A DNA stretch of 64,000 nucleotides from Schistocerca nitens (lineage: Eukaryota; Arthropoda; Insecta; Orthoptera; Acrididae): positions 541,033,383-541,097,382 of the forward strand of contig NC_064621.1 of NCBI RefSeq assembly GCF_023898315.1, read 5' to 3'. Of the stretch, positions 44,156 to 55,214 are shown piece by piece (the stretch's first letter is position 1; each line of letters starts with the position of its first letter). Under the pieces are notes generated by a model. It made no database searches, was not told the origin of the DNA, and saw nothing but the letters and a program-made list of their open reading frames with translations. A program made the position numbers and the translations under genes.

Positions 44156-44695
44156 TGCACTACTACTTTCTTTAAGCATAATCTTTGAAGCCACATTTTA
44201 TTCCATGTCGAAGTAAATATAGGCCTAAGACGTGCAATCACAAGACAACAATGCGCCTTTCTTGGTGCTCTCTAGGTAAGGTAGGGCCAAGGAATATCTG
44301 GGTTTAACATCTCAGTGATGACTAAGCCATTAAAGACAGAGTGAAAGTGTGGAATGGACAAGTATGGGAAGGGAACCACACCAGTATTTACCTTAAGCAA
44401 TTTAAGATAATTTCATTCACCATATTCGATGTTTCAGGAAAGCCTGCAACTGTGTCATTCACGATTTAAATAATGAAAACTGCACCAATTATTTATTGTT
44501 GCATGCTTAACACAACACATTTTGAGAATTTATTCTCATTTTCATGTATATTTGTTTACATGAATATTTTTGGTGATATATGTGATTTTCTGCCTCTACT
44601 GCATCTTTTTTAGGTTATATTACAATCAGAAAATCAGACAAAATGAATCTTTGAGTGCTTTTACATGGTAATGTTAGAAATCATTCTGTATAACG
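44156..44695. other. non-coding stretch
   Basis: Nothing recognised before the 5' truncation point of the LINE. Confidence 0.5.
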
Positions 44696-47222
44696 AAGGA
44701 GGTGGAGGTTACACTCAACAACCGAGCTGGGTTAATAATTGGCTCCTTTTACCGACCTCCCGACTCAGCAGCGTTAGTGGCAGAACAACTGAGAGAAAAT
44801 TTGGAATACATTTCACATAAATTTCCTCAGCATGTTATAGTCTTAGGTGGAGATTTCAATTTACCAGATATAGACTGGGACACTCAGATGTTTAGGACGG
44901 GTGGTAGGGACAGAGCATCGAGTGACATTATACTGAGTGCACTATCCGAAAATTACCTCGAGCAATTAAACAGAGACCGACTCGTGGAGATAACATCTTG
45001 GACCTACTGATAACAAATAGACCCGAACTTTTCGACTCCGTAAGTGCAGAACAGGGAATCAGTGATCATAAGGCCGTTGTAGCATCCCTGAATATGGAAG
45101 TTAATAGGAATATAAAAAAAGGGAGGAAGGTTTATCTGTTTAGCAAGAGTAATAGAAGGCAGATTTCAGACTACCTAACAGATCAAAACGAAAAGTTCTG
45201 TTCCGACACTGACAATGTTGAGTGTTTATGGAAAAAGTTCAAGGCAATCGTAAAATGCGTTTTAGACAGGTACGTGCCGAGTAAAACTGTGAGGGACGGG
45301 GAAAACCCACCGTGGTACAACAACAAAGTTAGGAAACTACTGCGAAAGCAAAGAGAGCTTCACTCCAAGTTTAAACGCAGCCAAAACCTCTCAGACAAAC
45401 AGAAGCTAAGCGATGTCAAAGTTAGCGTAAGGAGGGCTATGCGAGAAGCGTTCAGTGAATTCGAAAGTAAAATTCTATGTACAGACTTGACAGAAAATCC
45501 TAGGAAGTTCTGGTCTTACGTTAAATCAGTAAGTGGCTCGAAACAGCATATCCAGACACTCCGGGATGATGATGGCATTGAAACAGAGGACGACACGCGT
45601 AAAGCTGAAATACTAAACACCTTTTTCCAAAGCTGTTTCACAGAGGAAGACCGCACTGCAGTTCCTTCTCTAAATCCTCGCACAAACGAAAAAATGGCTG
45701 ACATCGAAATAAGTGTCCAAGGAATAGAAAAGCAACTGAAATCACTCAACAGAGGAAAGTCTACTGGACCTGACGGGATACCATTTCGATTCTACACAGA
45801 GTACGCGAAAGAACTTGCCCCCCTTCTAACAGCCGTGTACCGCAAGTCTCTAGAGGAACGGAGGGTTCCAAATGATTGGAAAAGAGCACAGGTAGTCCCA
45901 GTCTTCAAGAAGGGTCGTCAAGCAGATGCGCAAAACTATAGACCTATATCTCTGACGTCGATCTGTTGTAGAATTTTAGAACATGTTTTTTGCTCGAGTA
46001 TCATGTCGTTTTTGGAAACCCAGAATCTACTATGTAGGAATCAACATGGATTCCGGAAACAGCGATCGTGTGAGACCCAACTCGCGTTATTTGTTCATGA
46101 GACCCAGAAAATATTAGATACAGGCTCCCAGGTAGATGCTATTTTTCTTGACTTCCGGAAGGCGTTCGATACAGTTCCGCACTGTCGCCTGATAAACAAA
46201 GTAAGAGCCTACGGAATATCAGACCAGCTGTGTGGCTGGATTGAAGAGTTTTTAGCAAACAGAACACAGCATGTTGTTATCAATGGAGAGACATCTACAG
46301 ACGTTAAGGTAACCTCTGGCGTGCCACAGGGGAGTGTTATGGGACCATTGCTTTTCACAATATATATAAATGACCTAGTAGATAGTGTCGGAAGTTCCAT
46401 GTGGCTTTTCGCGGATGATGCTGTAGTATACAGAGAAGTTGCAGCATTAGAAAATTGTAGCAACATGCAGGAAGATCTGCAGCGGATAGGCACTTGGTGC
46501 AGGGAGTGGCAACTGTCCCTTAACATAGACAAATGTAATGTATTGCGAATACATAGAAAGAAGGATCCTTTATTGTATGATTATATGATAGTGGAACAAA
46601 AACTGGTAGCAGTTACTTCTGTAAAATATCTGGGAGTATGCGATTTGAAGTGGAATGATCATATAAAATTAATTGTTGGTAAGGCAGGTGCCAGGTTGAG
46701 AGTCATTGGGAGAGTGCGTAGAAAATGTAGTCCATCAACAAAGGAGGTGGCTTACAAAACACTCGTTCGACCTATACTTGGGTATTGCTCATCAGTGTGG
46801 GATCCGTACCAGATCGGGTTGACGGAGGAGATAGAGGAGATCCAAAGAAGAGCGGCGCGTTTCGTCACAGGGTTATTTGGTAACCGTGATAGCGTTACGG
46901 AGATGTTTAGCAAACTCAAGTGGCAGACTCTGCAAGAGAGGCGCTCTGCATCGCGGTGTAGCTTGCTCGCCAGGTTTCGAGAGGGTGCGTTTCTGGATGA
47001 GGTATCGAGTATATTGCTTCCCCCTACTTATACCTCCCGAGGAGATCACGAATGTAAAATTAGAGAGATTAGAGCGTGCACGGAGGCTTTCAGACAGTCG
47101 TTCTTCCCGCGAACCATACGCGACTGGAACAGGAAAGGGAGGTAATGACAGTGGCACGTAAAGTGCCCTCCGCCACACACCGTTGGGTGGCTTGCGGAGT
47201 ATGAATGTAGATGTAGATGTAG
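44696..47222 (+). mobile_element. CR1/Jockey-group LINE, 5'-truncated, little decayed
   Basis: It starts within the endonuclease domain and ends with the GATGTAGATGTAGA tail (47206-47222) after a short 3' untranslated end. No clear target duplication was found. It is the best-preserved member of a family also seen at 1014, 20215, 39590, 43930 and 52540. Confidence 0.9.
44702..47145 (+). pseudogene. CR1/Jockey-group LINE endonuclease-RT, one frameshift
   Basis: The protein begins within the AP endonuclease (IIGSFYRPPDSAAL, then VLGGDFNLPDIDWD). The frame shifts once near 44965 and continues NILDLLITNRPELF with GISDHKAVV, the end of the nuclease. From 44998 the frame is open for 715 codons. 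After a linker with SVRRAMREAFSEFESK come GKSTGPDGIPFRFY, YRPISLTSICCRILEH, NQHGFRKQRSCETQL, IFLDFRKAFDTVPH (motif A), SGVPQGSVMGPLLF, WLFADDAVVYREV (catalytic FADD) and VKYLGVCDLKWNDHIK. The C-terminal domain holds YCSSVWDPYQIGLTEE and ends at RDWNRKGR, stop 47143-47145. All RT catalytic residues are intact. The missing 5' end and the frameshift make autonomous movement unlikely. Confidence 0.92.
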
Positions 47223-47224
47223 AC

Positions 47225-47468
47225 CTGTAAGTAGACAAACAAAAATACCATTTCTAAAATTATCGTTTAAAAACACTTGGAGATGCATTTTGTCCAATTA
47301 TCTGATTGCAGGATAATCTCAAAAAGATTCAAGAGAGGCAGAAAATCACAAATGCAAGCATTACCAAAAATATTTATGTGCACAAATGCACTTGAAAATG
47401 ATAATAAATTCTTAAAACGTGTTGTGCTAACCATGAAAAAAATAAGAAACAGGTGCAGTTTTCATTAT
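47225..47468. other. non-coding stretch
   Basis: Nothing recognised. Confidence 0.5.
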
Positions 47469-47469
47469 G

Positions 47470-47590
47470 TAAATCACGTTAAGATAACCAAGGTAAGCCT
47501 ATATTTGGATGGCTAGGCAGGAATTTTAATCCTGCTCCTCCTGAATGTGAATCCAGTGTCTTAACCATTATGCCCCCTTGTTTCGTGTAG
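47470..47590 (-). repeat. tRNA-derived SINE head, reverse orientation
   Basis: On the minus strand GGGGCATAATGGTTAAGACA and CTGGATTCACATTCAGGAGG match the 5' part of the SINE family at 3246. This is followed by a decayed B-box region (GCAGGATTAAAATTCC) and AGCCATCCAAATATAGG. The 3' half is lost. Confidence 0.65.
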
Positions 47591-48240
47591 TATATTCCAA
47601 GTCCTGGAACAAATGATCCTGGAAGCCAGATTGATGTAGAACAATAATCATTACATCCAAAGAAAATGCCATTCTATTAGGTACCAAGGCACTCTAGAGT
47701 AGGTGGAAATGTTTAAAGTGAAGAAGCATTAAAGGGGGCTTACAGAACACATTGTTGCACAAAATTCCTATTTGCAAATGATGCTACATCACTGTCAAAT
47801 AGGCAGAAATATGTCACTGGAAGAATGACTGTGTGACAAGTAAAGAAAACCACAATACTTGACTGAATTCATCTACATAGTCAGATAGTATAAGCTGAAT
47901 TTTATTTCCACTGTCCATGTAGTTTGGCTACTTGTTTTCATAACACGCCACATATTTTTGTTTGAAATAAAACACTATAGTAATCCTTATATTTGTTTTA
48001 TCCTACATTTTAGGTAGCAGCAAAGAAATGTGGTTTGTTTTAAAGTTATGTGAAAATGGCAGGAGGGGAATTGTAGGGTCTTGTGTCCCATCATTGATGA
48101 GAACATGAGAGATAAAGTACAAACTCACATTAGAATTGGATGAGGAAGGAAATCTCCTACATCCTTTTCAAAGGACTCACCATTTTACTGCCTAAATTAT
48201 TTAAGGTAACCATCAAAACCTAAATCTATCCACCTGGATA
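47591..48240. other. non-coding stretch
   Basis: Nothing recognised. Confidence 0.5.
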
Positions 48241-48244
48241 GCTA

Positions 48245-48560
48245 CATGTGTTAACAGATCACTTCTGGGATTCAGGCAGGCCACCGGCCTCGAATTGAAT
48301 CCGCCCGGCATATTAACGACGAGGGCCGGGGTGCTGGCCAGCCTGAATGAGGTTTTTGGTTTTCTGCTTCCGACTAGATGAATACTGGTCTGGTATCCTG
48401 CCAAGCTAAACAAGTTTGGACCACTTGTCACAGCTGTGTTAAATTTAAGGCCCCACACATCTGTCAGTGACCATACAAACTGTGTGGCCTGTTCCTGAGT
48501 GTGCAAGGCTGTGTATTGAATTAAAAAGCTGTCTCCAAAAAGCAAGAGGCACAAACAGGT
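48245..48560. repeat. dispersed repeat, probably SINE-like
   Basis: The blocks GGCCTCGAATTGAATCCGCC, GGCATATTAACGACGAGGGC and GCCAGCCTGAATGAGG, followed by GGTTTTCTGCTTCCGACTAG, look to me like a dispersed repeat abundant in locust genomes (recognised from memory). The minus-strand frame of 123 codons across it is considered non-genic. Confidence 0.45.
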
Positions 48561-48599
48561 GAGGCTGATTTGTGGAGACATCACACTCCTATAAGTTCT

Positions 48600-49560
48600 T
48601 GAAGCCCTCTAAAGGAAGCTGTTTTAGTTCCGGTCCAGTACCTAGCCTGCTTATAAGTTCTCATAAGTGGACATCTGTGGCTTATCTCCCCACCAGTAGT
48701 TTATAGTTGAGGTCACTAGGTATTGCACTGACTCTAGAAAAATAACCTGCCACTAGACTGTCTGCACCTGTGATGTGGCAAAGCTCTATTGTGAACTGGA
48801 TGATAAATTCCAGTAGCCAGAACTTCTTAGGTGAAAAGGATTTGTGTGGTGTGGTAAGTACAAATGAAATAGGTTTGTGGCCTGTAAACATGAAGTGTCT
48901 AAAGAGTTTAATAGCCTCATGAATGGGTAACAGTTTCCAGTCATACACACTCCACTTTACCTGTGAGGATGTCAGCTTCCAAGAGAAAAATCAGAGTGGC
49001 TGGCACGAACCACATATCTGTTGGTAAAGTGCTGCTCCTGTAGCCAGCTGGCTGACGTCCATTATGATAGTGATAGGTGCAGATTACTTTTATGCCACAC
49101 TATGATTCTTTGGCGTTTAGATGGGGGTGTGAGGCCTTGAGCCACTGGAATCAGTGTCAGCCATTGTGGTATCCAGTGCAGTGATACAGTGAGCATCACT
49201 AGGTTATACTGTGCTGAATGACAAAGTATAATGGAAGGCATGAGTGATTCATTTTGCTCAGACATCCTTTAATAGTTTCAGAACAATACAGATGTGTGCC
49301 CGGTGCAAGGATACATAAGGATGCAAAAAATCATTGCCAAGGATAGGTTCCATGTCAGCTAGCAAGAAAGTCCCCTGCAAATATCTCTTGAAACATAGAT
49401 ACACAATAACAATCCACTCCCCAAAAGTAGGAATTTTGTAGCTATTAGCACATGTAGGCCAAGTGTTGGCCAGAGATTGGTTGCTTTTGTTTTCTGATTA
49501 ATTGTTTTACCACAAATCCCAACATGGAAAGGCTTCAGGAATGTGAATTAATCAGGAAAA
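48600..49560 (-). pseudogene. Ty3/Gypsy remnant: protease joined to RNase H
   Basis: Minus strand. FLLADMEPILGNDFLHPY near 49370-49310 matches the end of a Gypsy aspartic protease (ADV--PILGADFL). Then, without any readable RT, come TGAALYQQICGSCQPL and FFSWKLTSSQVKWSV, YDWKLLPIHEAIKLFRHF and GHKPISFVLTTPHKSFS, with HITGADSLVAGYFSRVSAI (49040-48720). These are the RNase H blocks, normally YDRELLAIYEAIKHFR, TDHKPL and G-DNVVADALSR. The spacing is too short for an RT, so most of pol was deleted. No LTR was seen nearby. Confidence 0.8.
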
Positions 49561-49839
49561 AGCAACCCCTGCAAGCTACTTCTGTAAAGCATACCAACAA
49601 CAAATTACAGTCAGTGCTAATTTACTCAAACTGAAAATTATGGTAATTAATTCTAGATTACATTATATATATGTATATTAGGAGAAAAAAAGCTATTTTT
49701 AAAGAAGCCACTACTCGTTCTCCTATACTACTTGACTTCTGTTTTTATCTAATAATTCATATGAAACATTTACATAACTTTACACAGGCCATTATCAGCT
49801 GCCTCTAGCAAAGTAAGAATTATCTTTTTACTACATATA

Positions 49840-50400
49840 GCCTGCTTGGGCATTTTCTATTTTGTGCCTGATATTCACTGGCAACCATTTCTACACTTTA
49901 GCATCAGAATAAAACTCATTCTGAACCCTAAAAAGGGACACACTGTTGGTATGGAAACTGTTTCTATGTGTAATATTGTGGTTGTGAATTGCTGGATTCA
50001 TCATAAATTTTCTCTTGTTATTAACCACAAATACTATTATGGAACATATGTATTGGTAGGGAAGTGTAAGAATCCCTTGGTCCCTGATGGGGCTACTTCA
50101 AAATGTTTGGCTATAACCTTTATAAAATATTTTTATTGCACTATTCTGTAGAATAAATATTTTTTTCGTCTTAGTTGCTCTTCCACTGGAGATTATGTCA
50201 TAGGTCAAAACTAAGTGAAGTATGTTATGAATCCTGCCTGCTGATCAGAGTGAGGGATTCTTGAGTGTAAAGTAGAGACAACTCAGTTGCTTGCTTCAGG
50301 TATCCATATGCTTGTGCCATCTCAGTTTATTACCCATATGCCCAGGAACTTAAAATATGGAGCGTCATCCAGTAAATTACCATTGTTATTTACTTAGCTA
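49840..50400 (-). pseudogene. Jockey-like LINE RT C-terminal remnant
   Basis: Minus-strand reading gives KFLGIWVIN near 50360-50340, then WGRATKTKKIFILQNSAI and KIFYKGYSQTF, followed by DQGILTLPYQYICSIIVF and NPAIHNHNITHRNSF down to about 49930. These correspond block by block to KFLGVWFNEHLRW, FWGNISLTKHSFRLQKKAV and HNYETRNRNDF in the related copy at 54323-54958. Stops and frame changes are scattered through it. Confidence 0.65.
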
Positions 50401-52047
50401 CTCGGGAATCAATTTTATTTGCTTGGAATTGCACAGCACTGTGTTCGCTTATTGTTTCTCTCTCCGCTGTCACAACATATCCTACATATCTGTCACCTCA
50501 TCTAAATAGTAAATTCACAACAGAGAAAGCGTCTTCTTCGCTGTTTTACTGTCGTTACTCGTTAGTCGTTAGTATGTTCAGGCACACCAACATCAGCACT
50601 ATTACGCGAATGCACCGTAATGTGAAACGTTGAAGCAGTTAAATACGACTTATCAGAACTACGACAAAAAATGCAAAAAACGAAAACAACATCGTCGTTA
50701 TACTTTGTAAATTTTAATCCTGCGATATAATTTCTTTTTTACGATTGTTAACAAGTCCAATGTTTTGGTAAGCAATAATTCTTTGTTCTTAGCGAAAATA
50801 AATATTTAAATAGAGATTACAGTGTAACTACTGATTGTTAAATGTAACATGTGTAAATTCGCTGTCATTAAACACGAATATGTCAAGGTTCAAGGGACGA
50901 CCATGAGAAATTTATATTTAGTCACACTGACATCGCTTGTTTTTTAACCGCAGATTGCTTCCATGTCAGCTGAAGAGTTAGCAAATGTCAACTCATACTC
51001 TTTTGTGCGTCGTTCATAAGAAAACATGTACTATCATAGCTTTTGACGGAGTAGATAAATAAGTGGCAGTCAGTATCAAGAATATTTATTACAGTTTGAT
51101 GTTGGTGATTTAACTAGACAGACTGGGTAAGTAAAAAACGAATACAGCGTAGCTGAAATTTATTCGTCAGTTGAGTGTTTATTTATAATTTGGTACTAAT
51201 AACGACATTAATTGCTATTGAAATTACGTATTGATTTAATGTCAACACTTTGTCACAGTGGATGTTGTATTTGTGAATTTCGGATAACGCGCTAGTTAAT
51301 TATGGCATATGTTGAACTGACTGCCGTTGATTGCAAAGAAAGTACAAGTCGCGTTGACAATTATTTAATGTGTAATCTGTGTTCTGATAGGTATTAAGAT
51401 TCCTCTATTTACAAAATAAAGAGCAATGCAGATGAGAGGTCACTCACTCGCGTTGGCAGAGTGACATATCAAAAACTTAATACGCATGGGAGGAATGGGG
51501 CATATTTTGTGATAAAAAATGTACATATTTTTACTGTCATCTCGTGTACGTTAAGTAGTTATAAACGTCGCTGTTAGTAAACACAATTAAATCGTTTGCC
51601 CTGCTTGATTTTTCATGCAGACTGTTTTCATCAGGTAAAAAGGCTTATTAGGAAAAATATCGTAATTTGCAGTACGTTTCTCACTCGTTGCAAAATAGTT
51701 TGGCATGACCAATAACATAAAATTTGTACGTGCTGAAGATCAGAAATACTCAAGTTGATTCATTCAGACATATATATTTAATGTTTTGTTACGTCTGATA
51801 TGCTGCTTTGACAGTATTTAAATCCGCTGAAAACCAGTCTCATGCTCAAAGATAAAACACTTAAAGAGATGTGTATCATTTGTATCTAAGATTTGATTGC
51901 TGTAATTATTGTGTGGTTCCGTTTGACCACATCAAGTATGGTGTACTTGTTTTGTAATATATGGAAAGTCGGCTTACTCTAATGTAACAATTACCTTGTA
52001 TTTATTTGTATGTTTATATTATAGTGACTAAGGCACATATAGGAAGA

Positions 52048-52050
<3 letters not shown>
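50401..52050. other. AT-rich, apparently single-copy stretch with retained CpG
   Basis: No transposon or coding feature was recognised over about 1.6 kb. CpG dinucleotides seem more frequent by eye than in the transposon remnants around it (for example 50535-50700 and 51280-51360). It could hold a promoter or first non-coding exon, but nothing decisive is visible. Confidence 0.4.

Positions 52051-52105
<55 letters not shown>
52051..52105. repeat. (AC)n microsatellite
   Basis: About 27 AC units. From here to 52540 nothing else is recognised. Confidence 0.98.
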
Positions 52106-52107
<2 letters not shown>

Positions 52108-52539
52108 GGTTTTAATCTTATATTATTTGATGCACTGTTTCCACTTCCTCGTATTCCGTGCTGTAAGCATGGATAAAAAAGGCCGTTTTGTTTGTGTGCT
52201 CTCCCTTTTCTAGAAAGTGTTGAACCAGGCAATACCACACATCTGCTTTGATCCATAATGCCAAAATGGTGCACATAAACTACTCACAAAAATTCAGTAT
52301 CCATAAAATAAGTACTATAATAAGAATTATAGTTATTCTCTTGATATCACATTTGTCACCATACTACCTAACCTAGACACTGGTCTGTGCTACAGATCAG
52401 TGTGTCACCACAACCTACATTCCAAAAAAATTAATATAAAAGACAAAATAGCATTGTCATTTTTTGTTTCTCTCTCTGAATGCATATTACGTGACACACT
52501 ACACCATCATTAAGATATGGGTCAAAGCCGACATCTGAC

Positions 52540-53160
52540 ATCAGTAGGTGTAATTTAGCTCTACATACTACTGTATGCACGACAGAGGGTACCTCCATTG
52601 CACCGTTCATTAGGGCTTCTTCCTGTTCCATTCATATATAGAACGTAGGGAGAATTAACTATCGCAACACCTCTGTGCATGCTGTAATTAGTCTACTCTA
52701 GTATTTGCAATCTCTATGAGCGCAATATGTAGTGGGTTATCGTATATTCCTAGATTGCTCATTTTAAGCTTTTTCCGTACACATTTTAAGTAGACTTTCA
52801 TGTAATAGCTTGCATGTGTTGTTAAGTATCTATCAATTCAGGTTTTTCAGTATTTGCGTCAGGCTCCCTCATATGTCAATGAAACCTGTGATCATTTGTG
52901 CTGCCTTTTTTCTCCTTTATGTTTATTATCCACGGTTAGTCTCATTTGGTATTCATTACAGACCCAAGAGCAATAATGTAGGATGGCTCGCACATTTGTT
53001 TTGTTAGCAACCTTCTTGGTAGAATGCTTGCATTTTCTTACTATCCAACCCATGAAGTGAAGTCTTTCACCTACTTTAAATATGATTGAGCTTAAATGAT
53101 CATTGCATTTCATGTCCGTACAAATTATTACTCCCAGATATTTATATGAATTGGACTAAT
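52540..53160 (-). pseudogene. CR1/Jockey-group LINE 3' remnant
   Basis: The minus strand starts near 53113 with MKCNDHLSSIIFKVGERL, WIVRKCKHSTKKVANKT and VRAILHYCSWVCNEYQMRL. This matches LKWNDHIKLIVGKAGARL and what follows in the copy at 46640-46830. It ends near 52540 with the conserved 3' region ACGACAGAGGGTACC. It is 5'-truncated and frameshifted. Confidence 0.8.
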
Positions 53161-53164
53161 TCCA

Positions 53165-53700
53165 GTTGTTGTTGTTGTTGTTGTTGTTGTTGTGGTCTTC
53201 AGTCTGAAGAATGGCTTGATGCAGCTCTTCATGCTGCTGTATCCTATGCAAGCCTCTTCATCTCTGAGTAACTACTGTAATCTACAACCTTCTGAATCTG
53301 CTTACTGAATTTATCTCTTGGTCTCCCTCTTGGTCCCCCTCCCCCACACTCTTCCCTACAGTACTAAATTGCTCATCCCTTGATGTCTCAGAATGTGTCA
53401 TACCAACCGATCCCTTCTTCTAGTAAGGCTGTGCCACAAATTTCTTTTTTCCCCCAATTTTGTTCACTACCTCCTCATTTGTTACATGATCTTCCCATCT
53501 AATCTTCACCATTCTTTTGTAGCACCACATTCCAAAGCTTCTATTCTCTTCTTCTCTTAACTGTTTATCATTTGTGTTTCACTTCCATACATGACTATAC
53601 TCAATACAAATACTTTCAGGAAAGACTTCCTGACACTTCAATCTGTACTCAATGTTAACAAATTTCTCTTTTTCAGAAACACCCTTCTTGCCAGTTGTAA
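53165..53700 (-). pseudogene. RTE-type LINE 3' fragment
   Basis: The (CAA)n tail (as GTT repeats, 53165-53192) is followed on the minus strand, reading back, by the RTE C-terminal region: EEENRSFGMWCYKRM, VKIRWEDHVTNEEVVNKI, and a stretch matching NLTRRRDRLVGHVLRH. It matches 34930-35432 in reverse. It is 5'-truncated near 53700 and shows several frame changes. Confidence 0.85.
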
Positions 53701-54209
53701 CTCATAGATGTTTTAGTCATTTTACTGGATGTAATTATACATAAAGTGTGGTGCATAGAAACACTCAACATTTACATTAGCTTTCGAGCTCTTGCTCTTC
53801 CTGCAGCAAAAGTACACACATTCACACATCCCTGCGACCACAGCAAGACTGACTTGATTGTCAATTAATTCAATTCAATTCAATTCAATTCAATTTATTA
53901 GCGTCCTTGTAGTACATCATCGAAATGATATAGGACTTGTCAATAAACATTACAATTTAAAATACATATACATGAAAATTTGTAATTGAATTTACTTGTC
54001 ACTTAGACATTACAATTTTAATAGAACTTTTAGAACATTAATATAAAAATATACAAGTAGGATAACAACGTAAAAAAAAAAAAAAAAAAAAAAGAGAGAG
54101 AGAGAGAGAGAGAAAAGAGGTTAGTGATTCTCACATCAAAGATTATTTACATTCTTACATTAACACTGTTTCACACTTTCATAGAAACAGCAAGTATTTA
54201 AATGTAGGC

Positions 54210-54287
54210 AATTACACATATTTGACCGATGACCACGCTGTCTGGTCTCCTTCCCCAAACCAACCAACCAACCAATTACACATATTT
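54210..54287 (+). repeat. 50-bp SINE 3'-end insertion with 14-bp target duplication
   Basis: The insert 54224-54273 (GACCGATGACCACGCTGTCT, then GGTCTCCTTCCCCAAACC and ACC repeats) is the 3' end of the SINE family seen at 3246 and 47470. A perfect duplication, AATTACACATATTT, flanks it at 54210-54223 and 54274-54287. It is nested in the 3' untranslated region of the LINE. Confidence 0.88.
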
Positions 54288-54322
54288 ATTATGTCAGGGA
54301 AATATTAACTGCACTTTTATTG

Positions 54323-54958
54323 TCAACAATTCATAAACTCTTCAATACTGTAAAAACTATTGCTCAATAACATGTTTTTTAATTCTCTTTTAAATATGTA
54401 CAGTTTTGGTATTATTTTTAGTTCTTTGGGGAGAGCACTGTAGAGGATTTTGGGTTGGTATAGTACACTTCTGTGATACATAGCTGTTTTATGAATTTCT
54501 CTGTGGAAATCATTCCTATTCCTTGTTTCGTAGTTGTGAAATTCTCTGTTTAATGTAGAAAATTCCTCGTGTTCTTTTAAGAAACATATGCTTTCATATA
54601 TGTATAAAGATGGTAGTGTCATGATTTTTAATTCTTTGAAAGCTTGCCTACAAGAGTCTCTATATCCTATACCTTTTATTATTCTGACTGCCTTCTTTTG
54701 TAGTCTAAATGAGTGTTTTGTTAGACTGATGTTCCCCCAAAACTGTACGCCGTATCTTAATAAACTGTGCATGAATGAGAAATAAGCACATAACACTGTT
54801 TTAATATTACATGAGCTTTTAAGCATTCTAAGTATATAACATGTTTGACCTGATTTTTTGTTCAGTGATATTACAGGCTTTTCCCATCTTAAGTGTTCAT
54901 TAAACCATACTCCCAAGAATTTAGTGTATGATGCTTGTTCAATCTTACACTTACTCAT
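54323..54958 (-). pseudogene. Jockey-like LINE, RT C-terminal region
   Basis: An open frame of 211 codons with no RT core but the typical post-catalytic part: YTKFLGVWFNEHLRWEKP, then YILRMLKSSCNIKTVL, SLLRYGVQFWGNISLTK, FRLQKKAVRIIKGIGYRD, LKIMTLPSLYIYESICFL, HNYETRNRNDF and YNSLPKELK-like ILYSALPKELK. The frame is intact to its TAA at the 3' end, so the copy is relatively young. It lacks motifs A to C and so has no catalytic function. Confidence 0.85.
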
Positions 54959-54960
54959 TA

Positions 54961-55212
54961 TTGAAGGCAGTTACCTGGGTAGATGGAGGTGGAAGGAAAG
55001 GGGTGTGGAAGGAAGCACAAGGTGAGGAGGGGGTAGTGGGATGGTGAGAGACAGGTATTTTGACTGGTGAAACAGTGGCTGACAACAAGAAGAAGGGAAT
55101 TCAGGAAGTAGACCATGTAAGAGGTAGAAGGAGTGGGGGGAGGAAGGAGACTTGCTGGGAGGTGAAGAAGGAGAATAGAAGGGTGGAAAGGTGGTGGTGG
55201 TGGGGATCTTAC
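54961..55212. repeat. purine-rich low-complexity stretch
   Basis: G/A-rich sequence (for example GGAAGGAAAGGGGTGTGG), similar in style to 62985-63080 after the 3' LTR. It may be decayed Penelope or foldback sequence into which the Gypsy element inserted. Confidence 0.45.
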
Positions 55213-55214
55213 CA

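Larger units (their letters stand above)
53868..54960 (-). mobile_element. Jockey-like LINE, 5'-truncated, with (TTGAA)n tail
   Basis: The 3' end on the minus strand is a (TTGAA)n tail (complement of CAATTAATTCAATTC at 53863-53897) preceded by an AT-rich 3' untranslated region. The latter includes a poly-A plus GA tract (54071-54117) and the short SINE-tail insertion at 54224. The coding part ends at 54323 and is cut off at 54960. Confidence 0.82.

Noticed and set aside
44998-47145. 715-codon frame as a host gene
   Set aside because: Endonuclease and RT motifs, the GATGTA tail and five further copies in the window show that it is a LINE.
52014-52274. Cys/Val repeat protein
   Set aside because: Produced by the (AC)n microsatellite.
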